In this document: positions 7,545-14,775 of the stretch, piece after piece
Position numbering within the stretch: position 1 is the stretch's first letter
How the letters are laid out: each line of letters begins with the position of its first letter
Source of the DNA: an uncultured Hungatella sp.
GTDB taxonomy: Bacteria; Bacillota; Clostridia; Lachnospirales; Lachnospiraceae
Direction: 5' to 3'
DNA length: 19,365 nucleotides
NCBI GenBank assembly: GCA_910588325.1
Contig: CAJUPP010000068.1
Coordinates: forward strand, 1 to 19,365
The notes under the pieces: generated by a model
What the model saw: the letters and a program-made list of their open reading frames with translations, nothing else
Databases searched by the model: none
Told to the model about the DNA's origin: nothing
Made by a program: the position numbers and the translations under genes

Positions 7545-8198
7545 ATGAGATTTTTTATTGATACGGCAAATGTAGATGAGATCAGAGAAGCTAATGAGAT
7601 GGGGATTATCTGCGGGGTTACCACAAATCCGTCTCTGATTGCAAAAGAGGGAAGAGATTTTAATCAGGTGATCGCGGAGATTGCTTCGATTGTGGACGGG
7701 CCTATCAGCGGCGAGGTGAAGGCAACGACTACGGATGCGGAAACGATGATAAAGGAAGCCAGAGAGATCGCTAAGATTCATCCCAATATGGTTGTGAAGA
7801 TTCCTATGACCAGTGAAGGGCTGAAGGCAGTGAAGGTGGTGACGGCAGAGGGAATCAAGACCAACGTGACGCTGGTGTTTACATCTGCACAGGCACTTCT
7901 GGCAGCAAGAGCAGGGGCTACCTATGTTTCTCCATTCTTAGGCAGACTGGATGATATCTCTATGCCGGGAATTGATTTGATTGAGGATATTTCTGAGATC
8001 TTTGCAATGCATGATATTGATACACAGATTATTGCGGCAAGCGTACGTCATGCCATTCATGTGATTGACTGTGCAAAGGCAGGGGCGGATATTGCCACGG
8101 TTCCTTACAAGGTGCTGATGCAGATGACGAAGCATCCGCTGACGGATCAGGGAATCGAGAAGTTTAAGAAGGATTATATTGCAGTGTTTGGAGAGTAA
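7545..8198 (+). CDS. tal: Transaldolase, short (FSA/TalC-like) type
   Basis: A 217-residue class I aldolase of the small transaldolase subfamily, about the length of fructose-6-phosphate aldolase. The N-terminus FFIDTANVDEIR and GVTTNPSLIAKEG are the family signature. Lys85 in VVKIPMT is the Schiff-base lysine. Two positions separate transaldolase from aldolase activity in E. coli FSA (Gln59, Tyr131). Here they read Glu57 (SGEVKAT) and Phe131 (VSPFLGRLD), the transaldolase-type residues, so I call true transaldolase. The ATG at 7545 follows a GAGGTGAAG ribosome site. It is the last gene of the pentose operon and ends before a strong terminator. Confidence 0.93.
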   Translation: MRFFIDTANVDEIREANEMGIICGVTTNPSLIAKEGRDFNQVIAEIASIVDGPISGEVKATTTDAETMIKEAREIAKIHPNMVVKIPMTSEGLKAVKVVTAEGIKTNVTLVFTSAQALLAARAGATYVSPFLGRLDDISMPGIDLIEDISEIFAMHDIDTQIIAASVRHAIHVIDCAKAGADIATVPYKVLMQMTKHPLTDQGIEKFKKDYIAVFGE

Positions 8199-8218
8199 GA
8201 AGCTGGTCAGAAAAATGG

Positions 8219-8262
8219 GGCGGATTAAATGGTTCTATCGGGGCATTTAATCTGCCTTTTTT
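8219..8262 (+). terminator. Intrinsic terminator after tal
   Basis: GGCGGATTAAATG (8219-8231) pairs with CATTTAATCTGCC (8244-8256) over 13 bp with one G-U pair, followed at once by TTTTTT (8257-8262). It closes the pentose operon. Confidence 0.92.
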
Positions 8263-8277
8263 CTGCCTTTTTCATAA

Positions 8278-8305
8278 TTGATGGTTGGAATTAAGGCTGT
8301 ATAAT
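8278..8305 (+). promoter_or_regulatory. Promoter for the small membrane protein gene
   Basis: TTGATG (8278-8283), a 16-nt spacer and a perfect TATAAT (8300-8305) lie just after the terminator and about 42 nt before the ATG at 8348. Confidence 0.6.
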
Positions 8306-8347
8306 GCTATACTGATTGTGAGAAATTCAGGAAAAGGGGCTGGTCAG

Positions 8348-8560
8348 ATGTTCCAGGCGGTTTTGGGCGGGATTATTGTTATCATTCTGGGGCTTGTCTA
8401 TTGTATAAAACCTGTTTGGATTTGGAGAATAACGGAGCGGTGGAAATCGTATTATGCAGACGAGCCGTCGGATTTTTATCTGCTTGTTACAAGGATTGTG
8501 GGAGGATTTTTTGTTTTATTTGGGGTTGTTATGATTATTTTAATGTTTGTATTGAAGTGA
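8348..8560 (+). CDS. Small two-helix membrane protein (DUF6199-like)
   Basis: I choose the ATG at 8348 over the upstream in-frame TTG at 8285: AAGGGG at 8334-8339 is well placed for it, and the -10 box overlaps the TTG region. This gives a 70-residue protein. Hydrophobic helix one is about residues 5-20, followed by a conserved-looking linker KPVWIWRITERWKSYYADEPSD. Helix two is about residues 46-69 and ends at a C-terminal lysine. The arrangement fits the DUF6199 family of Firmicute membrane proteins. Function is unknown. It is separated from the pentose operon by a terminator and has its own promoter. Confidence 0.7.
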   Translation: MFQAVLGGIIVIILGLVYCIKPVWIWRITERWKSYYADEPSDFYLLVTRIVGGFFVLFGVVMIILMFVLK

Positions 8561-8629
8561 TGATGTTTTCCTGAGGTTTGCGGGGAAAGGGAAAGCACAG
8601 GAAACGCTGGGAAGGAGAGGAAGCAAAAG

Positions 8630-9808
8630 ATGGATTACAACAAGTTGGCTCTTGAGATGCATGAGAAGAATAAAGGGAAGATTCAGGTTGTCTCTAAGGT
8701 GTCTGTAAAGAACAGGGATGATTTAAGCACTGCCTATACCCCGGGGGTGGCAGAGCCCTGCCGGAAGATTCGGGATAATAAGGAAGAGGTGTACCGCTAT
8801 ACGGCAAAGGGAAATCTGGTGGCAGTGGTGTCTGACGGGACGGCGGTCTTAGGCCTTGGAGATATCGGGCCGGAGGCGGCTATGCCTGTGATGGAGGGGA
8901 AATCTATTTTGTTTAAGGAATTTGCAGGGATTGATGCGTTTCCCATCTGTCTGGATACCAAGGATACGGAAGAGATTATAGAGACGGTAAAGCGGCTGGC
9001 CCCTACCTTCGGCGGAATCAATCTGGAGGATATCTCGGCTCCCCGGTGCTTTGAGATTGAGAGGCGGCTGAAGGAGGAACTGGATATACCGGTGTTCCAC
9101 GACGATCAGCATGGCACGGCCATTGTGGTCTGTGCCGGGCTGGCAGGGGCCCTCAGGCTGGTGGGAAAGGAGATGGGGCAGATAAAGGCTGTAATCAACG
9201 GAGCCGGCTCTGCAGGGATCTCCATCTGCCGTCTGATGCAGGAGATTGGAATCGGGGATGTGGTTCTGGTAGATAAAATGGGGATTCTGGCTGTGGGGGA
9301 GGAGTGGATGAATCCGGCCCAGGCTCAGATGGCCCAGTGCACCAACAGGGAAGGGCTTCACGGAACCCTGGCAGATGCCATGAAGGGGAGAGACGTGTTT
9401 ATCGGTGTGTCTGCACCGGGGGTGGTGACCGCAGAGATGGTAAGCACCATGGCAGAGGATGCCATTGTATTTGCCATGGCAAATCCTACACCGGAGATTA
9501 TGCCGGATGAGGCAAAACGGGGCGGCGCCAGGGTGGTTGCCACAGGCCGTTCTGATTTCCCCAATCAGATCAATAATGTGCTGGTATTCCCCGGAATCTT
9601 CCGCGGGGCTTTGGATGCAAGGGCAAGGGACATTACGGAGGAGATGAAGATTGCCGCCGTCTATGCCATCGCCGGGATTATCCCTGATGAGGAGCTGACG
9701 GAGGAATATATTATTCCCGGTGCCTTTGACGATAGGGTGGCTAAGGCCGTGGCCGATGCGGTGGCGAAGAAGGCTGTGGAGACCGGGGTGTCCAAACTGG
9801 GGGTATAA
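8630..9808 (+). CDS. NAD(P)-dependent malic enzyme
   Basis: Oxidatively decarboxylates malate to pyruvate and CO2. The 392 residues match the short bacterial malic enzyme without a phosphotransacetylase tail. Catalytic Tyr36 is in STAYTPGVAEPC and Lys91 in MEGKSILFKEF. The metal-binding acids are E133-D134 in LEDISAPRCFEIE and D158/D159 in VFHDDQHGTA. The Rossmann loop is NGAGSAG (190-196), followed by VLVDKMG, whose Asp at the strand end suggests NAD use, though this is weak evidence. The ATG at 8630 has GGAGAGG at 8613-8619. It stands alone rather than in an operon; pyruvate supply is the likely role. Confidence 0.94.
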   Translation: MDYNKLALEMHEKNKGKIQVVSKVSVKNRDDLSTAYTPGVAEPCRKIRDNKEEVYRYTAKGNLVAVVSDGTAVLGLGDIGPEAAMPVMEGKSILFKEFAGIDAFPICLDTKDTEEIIETVKRLAPTFGGINLEDISAPRCFEIERRLKEELDIPVFHDDQHGTAIVVCAGLAGALRLVGKEMGQIKAVINGAGSAGISICRLMQEIGIGDVVLVDKMGILAVGEEWMNPAQAQMAQCTNREGLHGTLADAMKGRDVFIGVSAPGVVTAEMVSTMAEDAIVFAMANPTPEIMPDEAKRGGARVVATGRSDFPNQINNVLVFPGIFRGALDARARDITEEMKIAAVYAIAGIIPDEELTEEYIIPGAFDDRVAKAVADAVAKKAVETGVSKLGV

Positions 9809-9952
9809 AACAATTCTTACATATACGGAATTAAGAGTATTTATCTTTAAAAGCATCATTAACGGTAGCAGGTGTAAATCTTACGGAACTGGATAAAAGA
9901 AAGGAGTAATTGTTCACAAACAGGAACGGTAATATATTTGGCAGAGAGAAGG

Positions 9953-9993
9953 AAAGAGATGTAAAACCTGGGTTTCAGACTTTACATCTCTTT
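9953..9993 (-). terminator. Perfect hairpin terminator of the coiled-coil gene
   Basis: AAAGAGATGTAAA (9953-9965) and TTTACATCTCTTT (9981-9993) are perfectly complementary over 13 bp around a 15-nt loop. Eleven bases separate it from the end of the minus-strand gene. The U-rich 3' arm in both directions suggests it may also stop + strand transcripts leaving the malic enzyme gene. Confidence 0.7.
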
Positions 9994-10004
9994 ATGTATC
10001 CAAT

Positions 10005-10604
10005 CTATATAAGTATCTTGCTGTCCGAGTTTAACTGGGCTTTCATCCTCTGTAATTCACCTTCAAGAATATTAACGCGGATTGCAATGATTTCTCTTTC
10101 GTTTTCTACTTTTAAGGCCTCATGAAGCCTGCGGCTCAAATCAAGATGGCCTTCGGCGATGATTTTAATATTGCGGTTTGTCACATTCTCAAGTGTCAGC
10201 TCAATCTCAGACACCCGCTGCTTTAATTCCGCCACATCCCCTTTTATCATCTGCATATCGTTATTCAGCATTTGTACTTCCTGTTTCAGGATCTGTACGT
10301 CATCGCCCAGAACCTGTACTTTATCTTTGAGAACCTGTACATCGTCTTTTAGGACCTGTACCTCATCTTTCAGCATTTGTACCTCGTCTTTCAGGACATG
10401 TACCTCGTCTTTCAGGACATGTACCTCGTCTTTTAGGACATGTACCTCGTCTTTCAGGACATGTACCTCGTCTTTCAGCATTTGTACATCGCTTTTCAGT
10501 GCTTTTGTGTCGTTTTTCAACTCCTGCAGATCTTCCTTGATTGGTTGAAGCATCGGTTGAAACAAATCAGCTATCGCCATCAGATCTTCTTTTGTCAAAG
10601 ACAC
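10005..10604 (-). CDS. Heptad-repeat coiled-coil protein of unknown function
   Basis: A 199-residue protein starting at GTG (10602-10604), with AAAGGAGT (10613-10620) nine bases upstream. The nearer ATG is out of frame and stops after four codons. Residues 26-137 are sixteen uninterrupted heptads of the type VxxLKDE, with Val or hydrophobic at a, Leu at d and charged e/g. Four central copies are identical at the protein level (VHVLKDE). Residues about 138-199 are a charged helical tail. There is no signal peptide or membrane segment. It probably forms a parallel coiled-coil oligomer. Similar Lachnospiraceae proteins are annotated hypothetical. The gene is monocistronic, with its own promoter and terminator, and its function cannot be inferred. 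Confidence 0.8.
   Translation of the reverse strand: MSLTKEDLMAIADLFQPMLQPIKEDLQELKNDTKALKSDVQMLKDEVHVLKDEVHVLKDEVHVLKDEVHVLKDEVQMLKDEVQVLKDDVQVLKDKVQVLGDDVQILKQEVQMLNNDMQMIKGDVAELKQRVSEIELTLENVTNRNIKIIAEGHLDLSRRLHEALKVENEREIIAIRVNILEGELQRMKAQLNSDSKILI
10315..10503 (-). repeat. 21-bp tandem repeat coding the heptads
   Basis: On the + strand a TGTAC landmark recurs every 21 bp at 10315, 10336, 10357, 10378, 10399, 10420, 10441, 10462 and 10483. The units from 10378 to about 10482 are almost identical (TGTACCTCGTCTTTCAGGAC), while the outer ones are diverged. This is the pattern expected of recent slipped-strand or unequal-crossover expansion in the middle of the array. Confidence 0.92.
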
Positions 10605-10652
10605 GGCATCACACTCCTTTCTGATAATATGATTTGTATTGTTACGGAAATA

Positions 10653-10681
10653 AGTATACCATGGCCCAAATAAAAAGTCTA
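10653..10681 (-). promoter_or_regulatory. Promoter of the coiled-coil gene
   Basis: Read on the minus strand: TAGACT (10681-10676), a 17-nt spacer, then TATACT (10658-10653) preceded by TGG, an extended -10. It lies about 50 nt before the GTG start. Confidence 0.6.
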
Positions 10682-10871
10682 TATGACGGATAGATATATT
10701 CTAGGTTTTGTGTAAGAAATATACAGACTGGTTTATTCCTTTTTTTCATGCAATCTTTTATGATTAAATTAATCAAAAAGTAACAAAATAGGTGTTTCCG
10801 GGCTGCTTTCTTTTTATGCAGAGAAAGTGATAAAATCCGGAAATACACGAAAATTTTTAAGGAGGGGAAGA

Positions 10872-11222
10872 ATGAAGAAACAACAAGGACAGGGCCGGGC
10901 TGCTCACAGACGTACCAGGCAGCAGACCATGGCCCAGGTGTGGAAATGCAGATGGCTGTATCTTATGATGCTGCCGGTAGTTGTGTATTTTATTGTTTTT
11001 AAGTATATTCCGATGTACGGAATTACCATTGCATTTCAGGACTACAACATTTTCAAGGGGATGTTTGGCAGCACTTGGTGGGGGTTCACCACATTTAAGA
11101 AGGTGTTTGCAGACGCCAACTTCTGGAGCGCCATTAAGAATACGCTGGTGCTGAACCTGATGACTCTGGCCATCAACTTCCCGCTTACCATCATCGTGTC
11201 CCTGATGCTCAATATGGTGCGA
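10872..11222 (+). pseudogene. Truncated sugar ABC transporter permease (LplB-type), N-terminal third
   Basis: The ATG at 10872 follows AAGGAGGGG (10859-10867). About 117 residues match the start of LplB/YtcP-like carbohydrate permeases: a basic N-terminus, a first helix WLYLMMLPVVVYFIVFKYIP, the conserved MYGITIAFQDYNIFKG, and FWSAIKNTLVLNLMTLAINF entering the second helix. A normal permease has about 300 residues with the EAA loop near the C-terminus. Here the similarity stops after LNMVR at about 11222, and the frame then runs through out-of-frame MATE sequence to a stop at 11291. No partner permease or binding-protein gene follows. The intact promoter-proximal end and abrupt switch indicate a deletion junction. 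Confidence 0.85.
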
Positions 11223-12316
11223 TTGACCTGTTGGTGGTGGGGCAATTCGGGACCAGCGCCGATGTTTCTGCCGTTGCTACCGGTTCCATGATTATGAATA
11301 CGGTAACGGTTGTGATGACCGGCCTGACCATGGGGCTGACCGTTTTGCTGGAACGGAAAATCGGCGAAGGCTGAAAGAAGGAGGCAGGCAAAATTATTGG
11401 AAGCGGTATCTGGCTGTTCGGAGTCCTTGCCCTGGCCGTATCGGTCATTATGGTAATTGCGGCGCCTGCAACAGCCCAGATCATGCATGCACCTGCAGAA
11501 GCTTTTGACAAGACGGTTTCTTACATCACCATTTGTTCCGCCGGTGCGGCCTTAGCCACCGTATTTGCCCAGGCTGTCAGTGTGGTGCTATCCATTGTAA
11601 TTATCCGCAGACGGACGCTGCCATTTACCCTTTCCAGGGCAGATATCCGGCCAAAGGCTACATATATCCAGAATCTTCTTGCTTTGGGGATTCCCATTGC
11701 TCTTCAGGATTTGCTGGTAAATATTTCCTTCCTTGCAATCACCGCCATTGTCAACAGCCTTGGTCTGGTTGCCTCAGCAGGAGTAGGCGTAGCGGAAAAA
11801 CTCTGTGGTTTTGTAATGCTGGTTCCTTCTTCTTATATGCAGGCCATGTCCGCTTTTGTAGCCCAGAATATGGGGGCAGGGAAAACGGAAAGGGCAAAGA
11901 AAGCGCTGCTGTGCGGCATTTCTTCTTCTCTGTTCGCAGGTATTGTTATGGGATACCTTACCTTTTTCCATGGGGAACTGCTTGCAGGAATGTTTGCCAG
12001 AGAGCAGGACGTTATTGCCGCCGCTGCGGAATACTTGAAGGCCTATGCCATTGACTGCCTGCTGACTTCCTTTTTATTCTGCTTTATCGGTTATTTTAAC
12101 GGTACGGGAAATACAGTGTTCGTTATGCTTCAGGGCATCATCGGCGCGTTTGGTGTCAGGCTGCCAGTAAGCTGGTTTGTCAGCCGCCAGGCCGGGGCAG
12201 GTCTGTTCCACATCGGGCTGGCTACTCCTGCATCTTCCCTGGTGCAGATTATCCTGTGCGGCATCTACTTTGGTTTTTGCAGCAGAAGAAAATCCGAAGG
12301 AAAGATTGTTGAATAA
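11219..12316 (+). pseudogene. MATE-family efflux transporter, 5'-truncated with internal stop
   Basis: In the frame starting GCG at 11219 the translation begins IDLLVVGQFGTSADVSAVAT, a MATE/NorM sequence from near the end of the first helix. It runs to KIGEG and then an in-frame TGA (11372-11374). It continues in the same frame from KKEAGKIIGSGIWLFGVLAL to the natural end at 12316. Typical MATE proteins have about 450 residues; about 365 codons remain, so only roughly the first 35-45 residues are gone. The 288-residue open frame from 11450 is a remnant, since it has no ribosome site and starts within a membrane helix. The fused permease fragment is in another frame. Loss of function is very likely. 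Confidence 0.88.
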
Positions 12317-12363
12317 TTTTATCATTTATAGTAAAATTCATAGTAGAAAACCACCACAAGATT

Positions 12364-12391
12364 TTGCAGCTGATGTTAAAAGTTGTAAAAT
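12364..12391 (+). promoter_or_regulatory. Candidate promoter of the CO dehydrogenase operon
   Basis: TTGCAG (12364-12369), a 16-nt spacer and TAAAAT (12386-12391) lie 35 nt before the ATG at 12427. A strong GGAGGT site follows at 12414-12419. Confidence 0.45.
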
Positions 12392-12426
12392 TATGACAAA
12401 ATCTATCTATGAAGGAGGTATGACTT

Positions 12427-14310
12427 ATGAATCAATGTTATGGATGCAGCACCTGTAAAAGTGCGGATAAGCCTTTGGAGGGCTATATTGCCGGACTTCC
12501 CATGGAGACATCCCACCACCGGGTAGAGGGCCAGAGTACCAAGTGCGCCTTTGGACTTCAGGGAGTGTGCTGCAGGCTGTGTTCCAACGGACCCTGCCGT
12601 ATCACCCCGGAAGCGCCCAGAGGCATCTGCGGGGCCAACGCGGATACCATTGTAGCCAGGAACTTTCTCCGCGCCGTGGCCTCCGGCTCTGGCTGTTATA
12701 TCCATGTGGTGGAGAATACGGCTCTCAACGTGAGAAACACGGCCAGGACGAAGGGGGAGATAAAGGGAGTAAATACTTTAAACCGCCTTGCATCCATCTT
12801 CGGCATCCAGGAGGAGGATGTCCATAAACGGGCGGAGGCAGTGGCAGATGCTGTATTAAAGGATCTGTATCTGCCGGAATATGAGAAGATGGAGCTGACG
12901 AAAAAACTGGCCTACGGGCCCCGCTATGAAAGGTGGGAGCAGCTGGGGCTCCTTCCCGGCGGAGCAAAATCCGAAGTCTTTCACGGCGTTGTAAAATGTT
13001 CCACCAACTTAAATTCAGATCCGGTCAACATGCTTCTTGACTGCTTAAAGCTGGGAATCTCCACGGGAATCTACGGCCTGGTGTTAACCAATCTTCTCAA
13101 CGATGTGGTGCTGGGGGAACCGGAGATCCGCATGGCTCCCGTAGGGCTTCGTGTCATTGATCCGGATTACATAAATATTATGATTACCGGCCACCAGCAT
13201 TCCATGTTTACGTTCCTGCAGAACCGTCTCACAGACGAGGATGTGAAGGAAAAAGCAAAGAAGGCAGGAGCCAAAGGCTTCAAACTGGTGGGCTGTACCT
13301 GTGTAGGCCAGGATCTGCAGCTTCGGGGCGCCCACTACACAGAGATTTTCGACGGCCATGCAGGCAATAACTATACCAGTGAGGCGATTCTTGCCACCGG
13401 CGGCATCGACGCGGTGATTTCTGAGTTTAACTGTACCCTGCCGGGAATCGAGCCTATCTGCGATCAGTTAAAGATAAAGCAGATCTGCATCGACAATGTG
13501 GCAAAGAAGGCCAATGCAGAGCTGAAGGAGTTTGATTTTGAGAACCGTCCGGCTGTAACAGAGGAGATTATTGATGAGGTGATAGAAGCATACAGGGCCA
13601 GAAGGGGCAGTGTGAAGATGAACCTGTTTGCGGATCACGGCAATGACAACACCCTTACCGGTGTCAGTGAGGTATCTCTGAAAAATTTCCTGGGCGGAAC
13701 ATGGCAGCCGCTTATCGATCTCATTGTATCCGGAGATATCAAGGGCGTTGCAGGCGTGGTAGGCTGTTCCAACTTAACGGCCGGAGGCCATGACGTCCTG
13801 ACCGTGGATCTGGTAAAGGAACTGATTGCCAGGGATATTATCGTGCTGACGGCCGGATGTTCTTCAGGCGGCATCGAAAACTGCGGCCTGATGACACCAG
13901 AGGCGGCAAAGTATGCAGGGCCTAAGCTACGGGCGGTCTGTGAGAAGCTGGGAATTCCGCCTGTCTTAAACTTCGGCCCCTGTCTGGCTATCGGACGTCT
14001 GGAGATCGTGGCAACAGAGCTGGCAGAGGCGCTTCATGTGGATCTGCCTCAGCTTCCTCTGGTTCTTTCTGCCGCACAGTGGCTGGAAGAGCAGGCACTG
14101 GCAGACGGCTGCTACGGCCTGGCTCTGGGACTTCCCCTTCACCTGGGACTTCCGCCCTTTGTCACAGGCAGCAAGGCAGCTGTGCAGGTGCTGACAGAAG
14201 ATATGAAGACCTTGACCGGCGGCCAGGTGATTATCAACGGAGACGCCAGGGCGTCCGCCGATATTCTGGAAAAGATTATACTGGAGAAACGCCAGGGACT
14301 TCAGATATAG
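12427..14310 (+). CDS. cooS: Anaerobic Ni-Fe carbon monoxide dehydrogenase-like catalytic subunit
   Basis: The family interconverts CO and CO2 at a Ni-4Fe-4S C-cluster; its 627 residues are typical of CooS. D-cluster cysteines are C40 and C48; B-cluster cysteines are C49, C52, C57 and C68. C-cluster ligands by alignment from memory are H256 (TGHQHS), C292 (GCTCVG), C336 (FNCTLP), C447 (VVGCSNL), C478 (TAGCSSGG) and C519 (FGPCLAIG), so all are kept. Unusual points: the His-x2-His-x2-His-x2-His proton relay after IVARNFLR is replaced by a segment reading GCYIHVVENT, and the active-site Lys of the E-K-A motif is Gln556 (E-E-Q-A). There is also an extra N-terminal CYGCSTC (C4, C7, C10). No ACS or CooC maturase gene is in the window. 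The fold is certain; CO turnover is not. Confidence 0.9.
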   Translation: MNQCYGCSTCKSADKPLEGYIAGLPMETSHHRVEGQSTKCAFGLQGVCCRLCSNGPCRITPEAPRGICGANADTIVARNFLRAVASGSGCYIHVVENTALNVRNTARTKGEIKGVNTLNRLASIFGIQEEDVHKRAEAVADAVLKDLYLPEYEKMELTKKLAYGPRYERWEQLGLLPGGAKSEVFHGVVKCSTNLNSDPVNMLLDCLKLGISTGIYGLVLTNLLNDVVLGEPEIRMAPVGLRVIDPDYINIMITGHQHSMFTFLQNRLTDEDVKEKAKKAGAKGFKLVGCTCVGQDLQLRGAHYTEIFDGHAGNNYTSEAILATGGIDAVISEFNCTLPGIEPICDQLKIKQICIDNVAKKANAELKEFDFENRPAVTEEIIDEVIEAYRARRGSVKMNLFADHGNDNTLTGVSEVSLKNFLGGTWQPLIDLIVSGDIKGVAGVVGCSNLTAGGHDVLTVDLVKELIARDIIVLTAGCSSGGIENCGLMTPEAAKYAGPKLRAVCEKLGIPPVLNFGPCLAIGRLEIVATELAEALHVDLPQLPLVLSAAQWLEEQALADGCYGLALGLPLHLGLPPFVTGSKAAVQVLTEDMKTLTGGQVIINGDARASADILEKIILEKRQGLQI

Positions 14311-14325
14311 AAAGGGGTGGTGAAG

Positions 14326-14772
14326 ATGAAACGCATCATGATAGATGAAAAGAAATGTGATGGATGTAAGAACTGCTCCGCTGCCTGTATGCAGGCCCAC
14401 AGGAAGGAACCGGGAACCATCTATGATCTGGATCTGACAGACCCGGCCAATGAATCCCGCAATTTCATTCTAAAAGACAGCCAGGGAAACTATAAGCCTC
14501 TGTTCTGCCGCCACTGTGATGACCCGGAATGCGTAAAATCCTGTATGAGCGGGGCCCTTTTAAAGGATCCGGAAAGCGGCCATGTATTTTATGATGAAAC
14601 CCGGTGCGGATCCTGCTTCATGTGTGTGATGAACTGCCCCTTCGGCGTATTAAAACCAGACACGGTAACCCAGAGCAAAGTGATAAAATGTGATTTCTGT
14701 GTAAATGCCGGGGGAGAACCGTCCTGTGTAAGCTCCTGTCCGAAAAAAGCAATCTGCGTAGAGGAGGTGTAA
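14326..14772 (+). CDS. cooF: CooF-like polyferredoxin (four [4Fe-4S] clusters)
   Basis: Electron carrier expected to link CooS to the flavoprotein downstream. I prefer the ATG at 14326 to the GTG at 14317, because AAAGGGG (14311-14317) overlaps that GTG and is eight bases from the ATG. The 148 residues hold sixteen cysteines in four sets: C11/14/17/21, C61/64/69/73, C94/97/100/104 and C122/125/134/138. This is the layout of CooF, HycB and DmsB-type subunits. There is no signal peptide, so it is cytoplasmic. It starts 15 nt after the cooS stop, and its last codons contain the ribosome site of the next gene. Confidence 0.92.
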   Translation: MKRIMIDEKKCDGCKNCSAACMQAHRKEPGTIYDLDLTDPANESRNFILKDSQGNYKPLFCRHCDDPECVKSCMSGALLKDPESGHVFYDETRCGSCFMCVMNCPFGVLKPDTVTQSKVIKCDFCVNAGGEPSCVSSCPKKAICVEEV

Positions 14773-14775
14773 GGG

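Noticed and set aside
8285..8347. N-terminal extension of the small membrane protein from a TTG
   Set aside because: The extension covers the -10 region, lacks a ribosome site and the ATG at 8348 has one.
9809..9952. Possible gene remnant after malic enzyme (TVAGVNLTELDKRKE in one frame)
   Set aside because: Only about 20 codons between stops and no recognisable family.
9910..10125. Plus-strand frame of 71 codons with a TTG start after AAAGGAG
   Set aside because: It runs through the perfect hairpin terminator and then antisense to the coiled-coil gene, and has no family resemblance.
10315..10503. CRISPR-like array because of regular repeats
   Set aside because: Units are contiguous with 21-bp period and no spacers, and they encode heptads in frame.
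10159..10548. Plus-strand Cys/Thr/Ser-rich repeat protein (CTSSFRT repeats)
   Set aside because: It is the antisense of the 21-bp heptad repeat; the minus frame has the promoter, ribosome site and sensible amino acids.
10827..10871. Upstream ATG for the permease fragment
   Set aside because: No ribosome site before it; the ATG at 10872 follows AAGGAGGGG and gives the usual basic N-terminus.
12420..12458. Alternative ATG start at 12420 for cooS
   Set aside because: It is in another frame and overlaps the ribosome site; the ATG at 12427 gives the CooS sequence.
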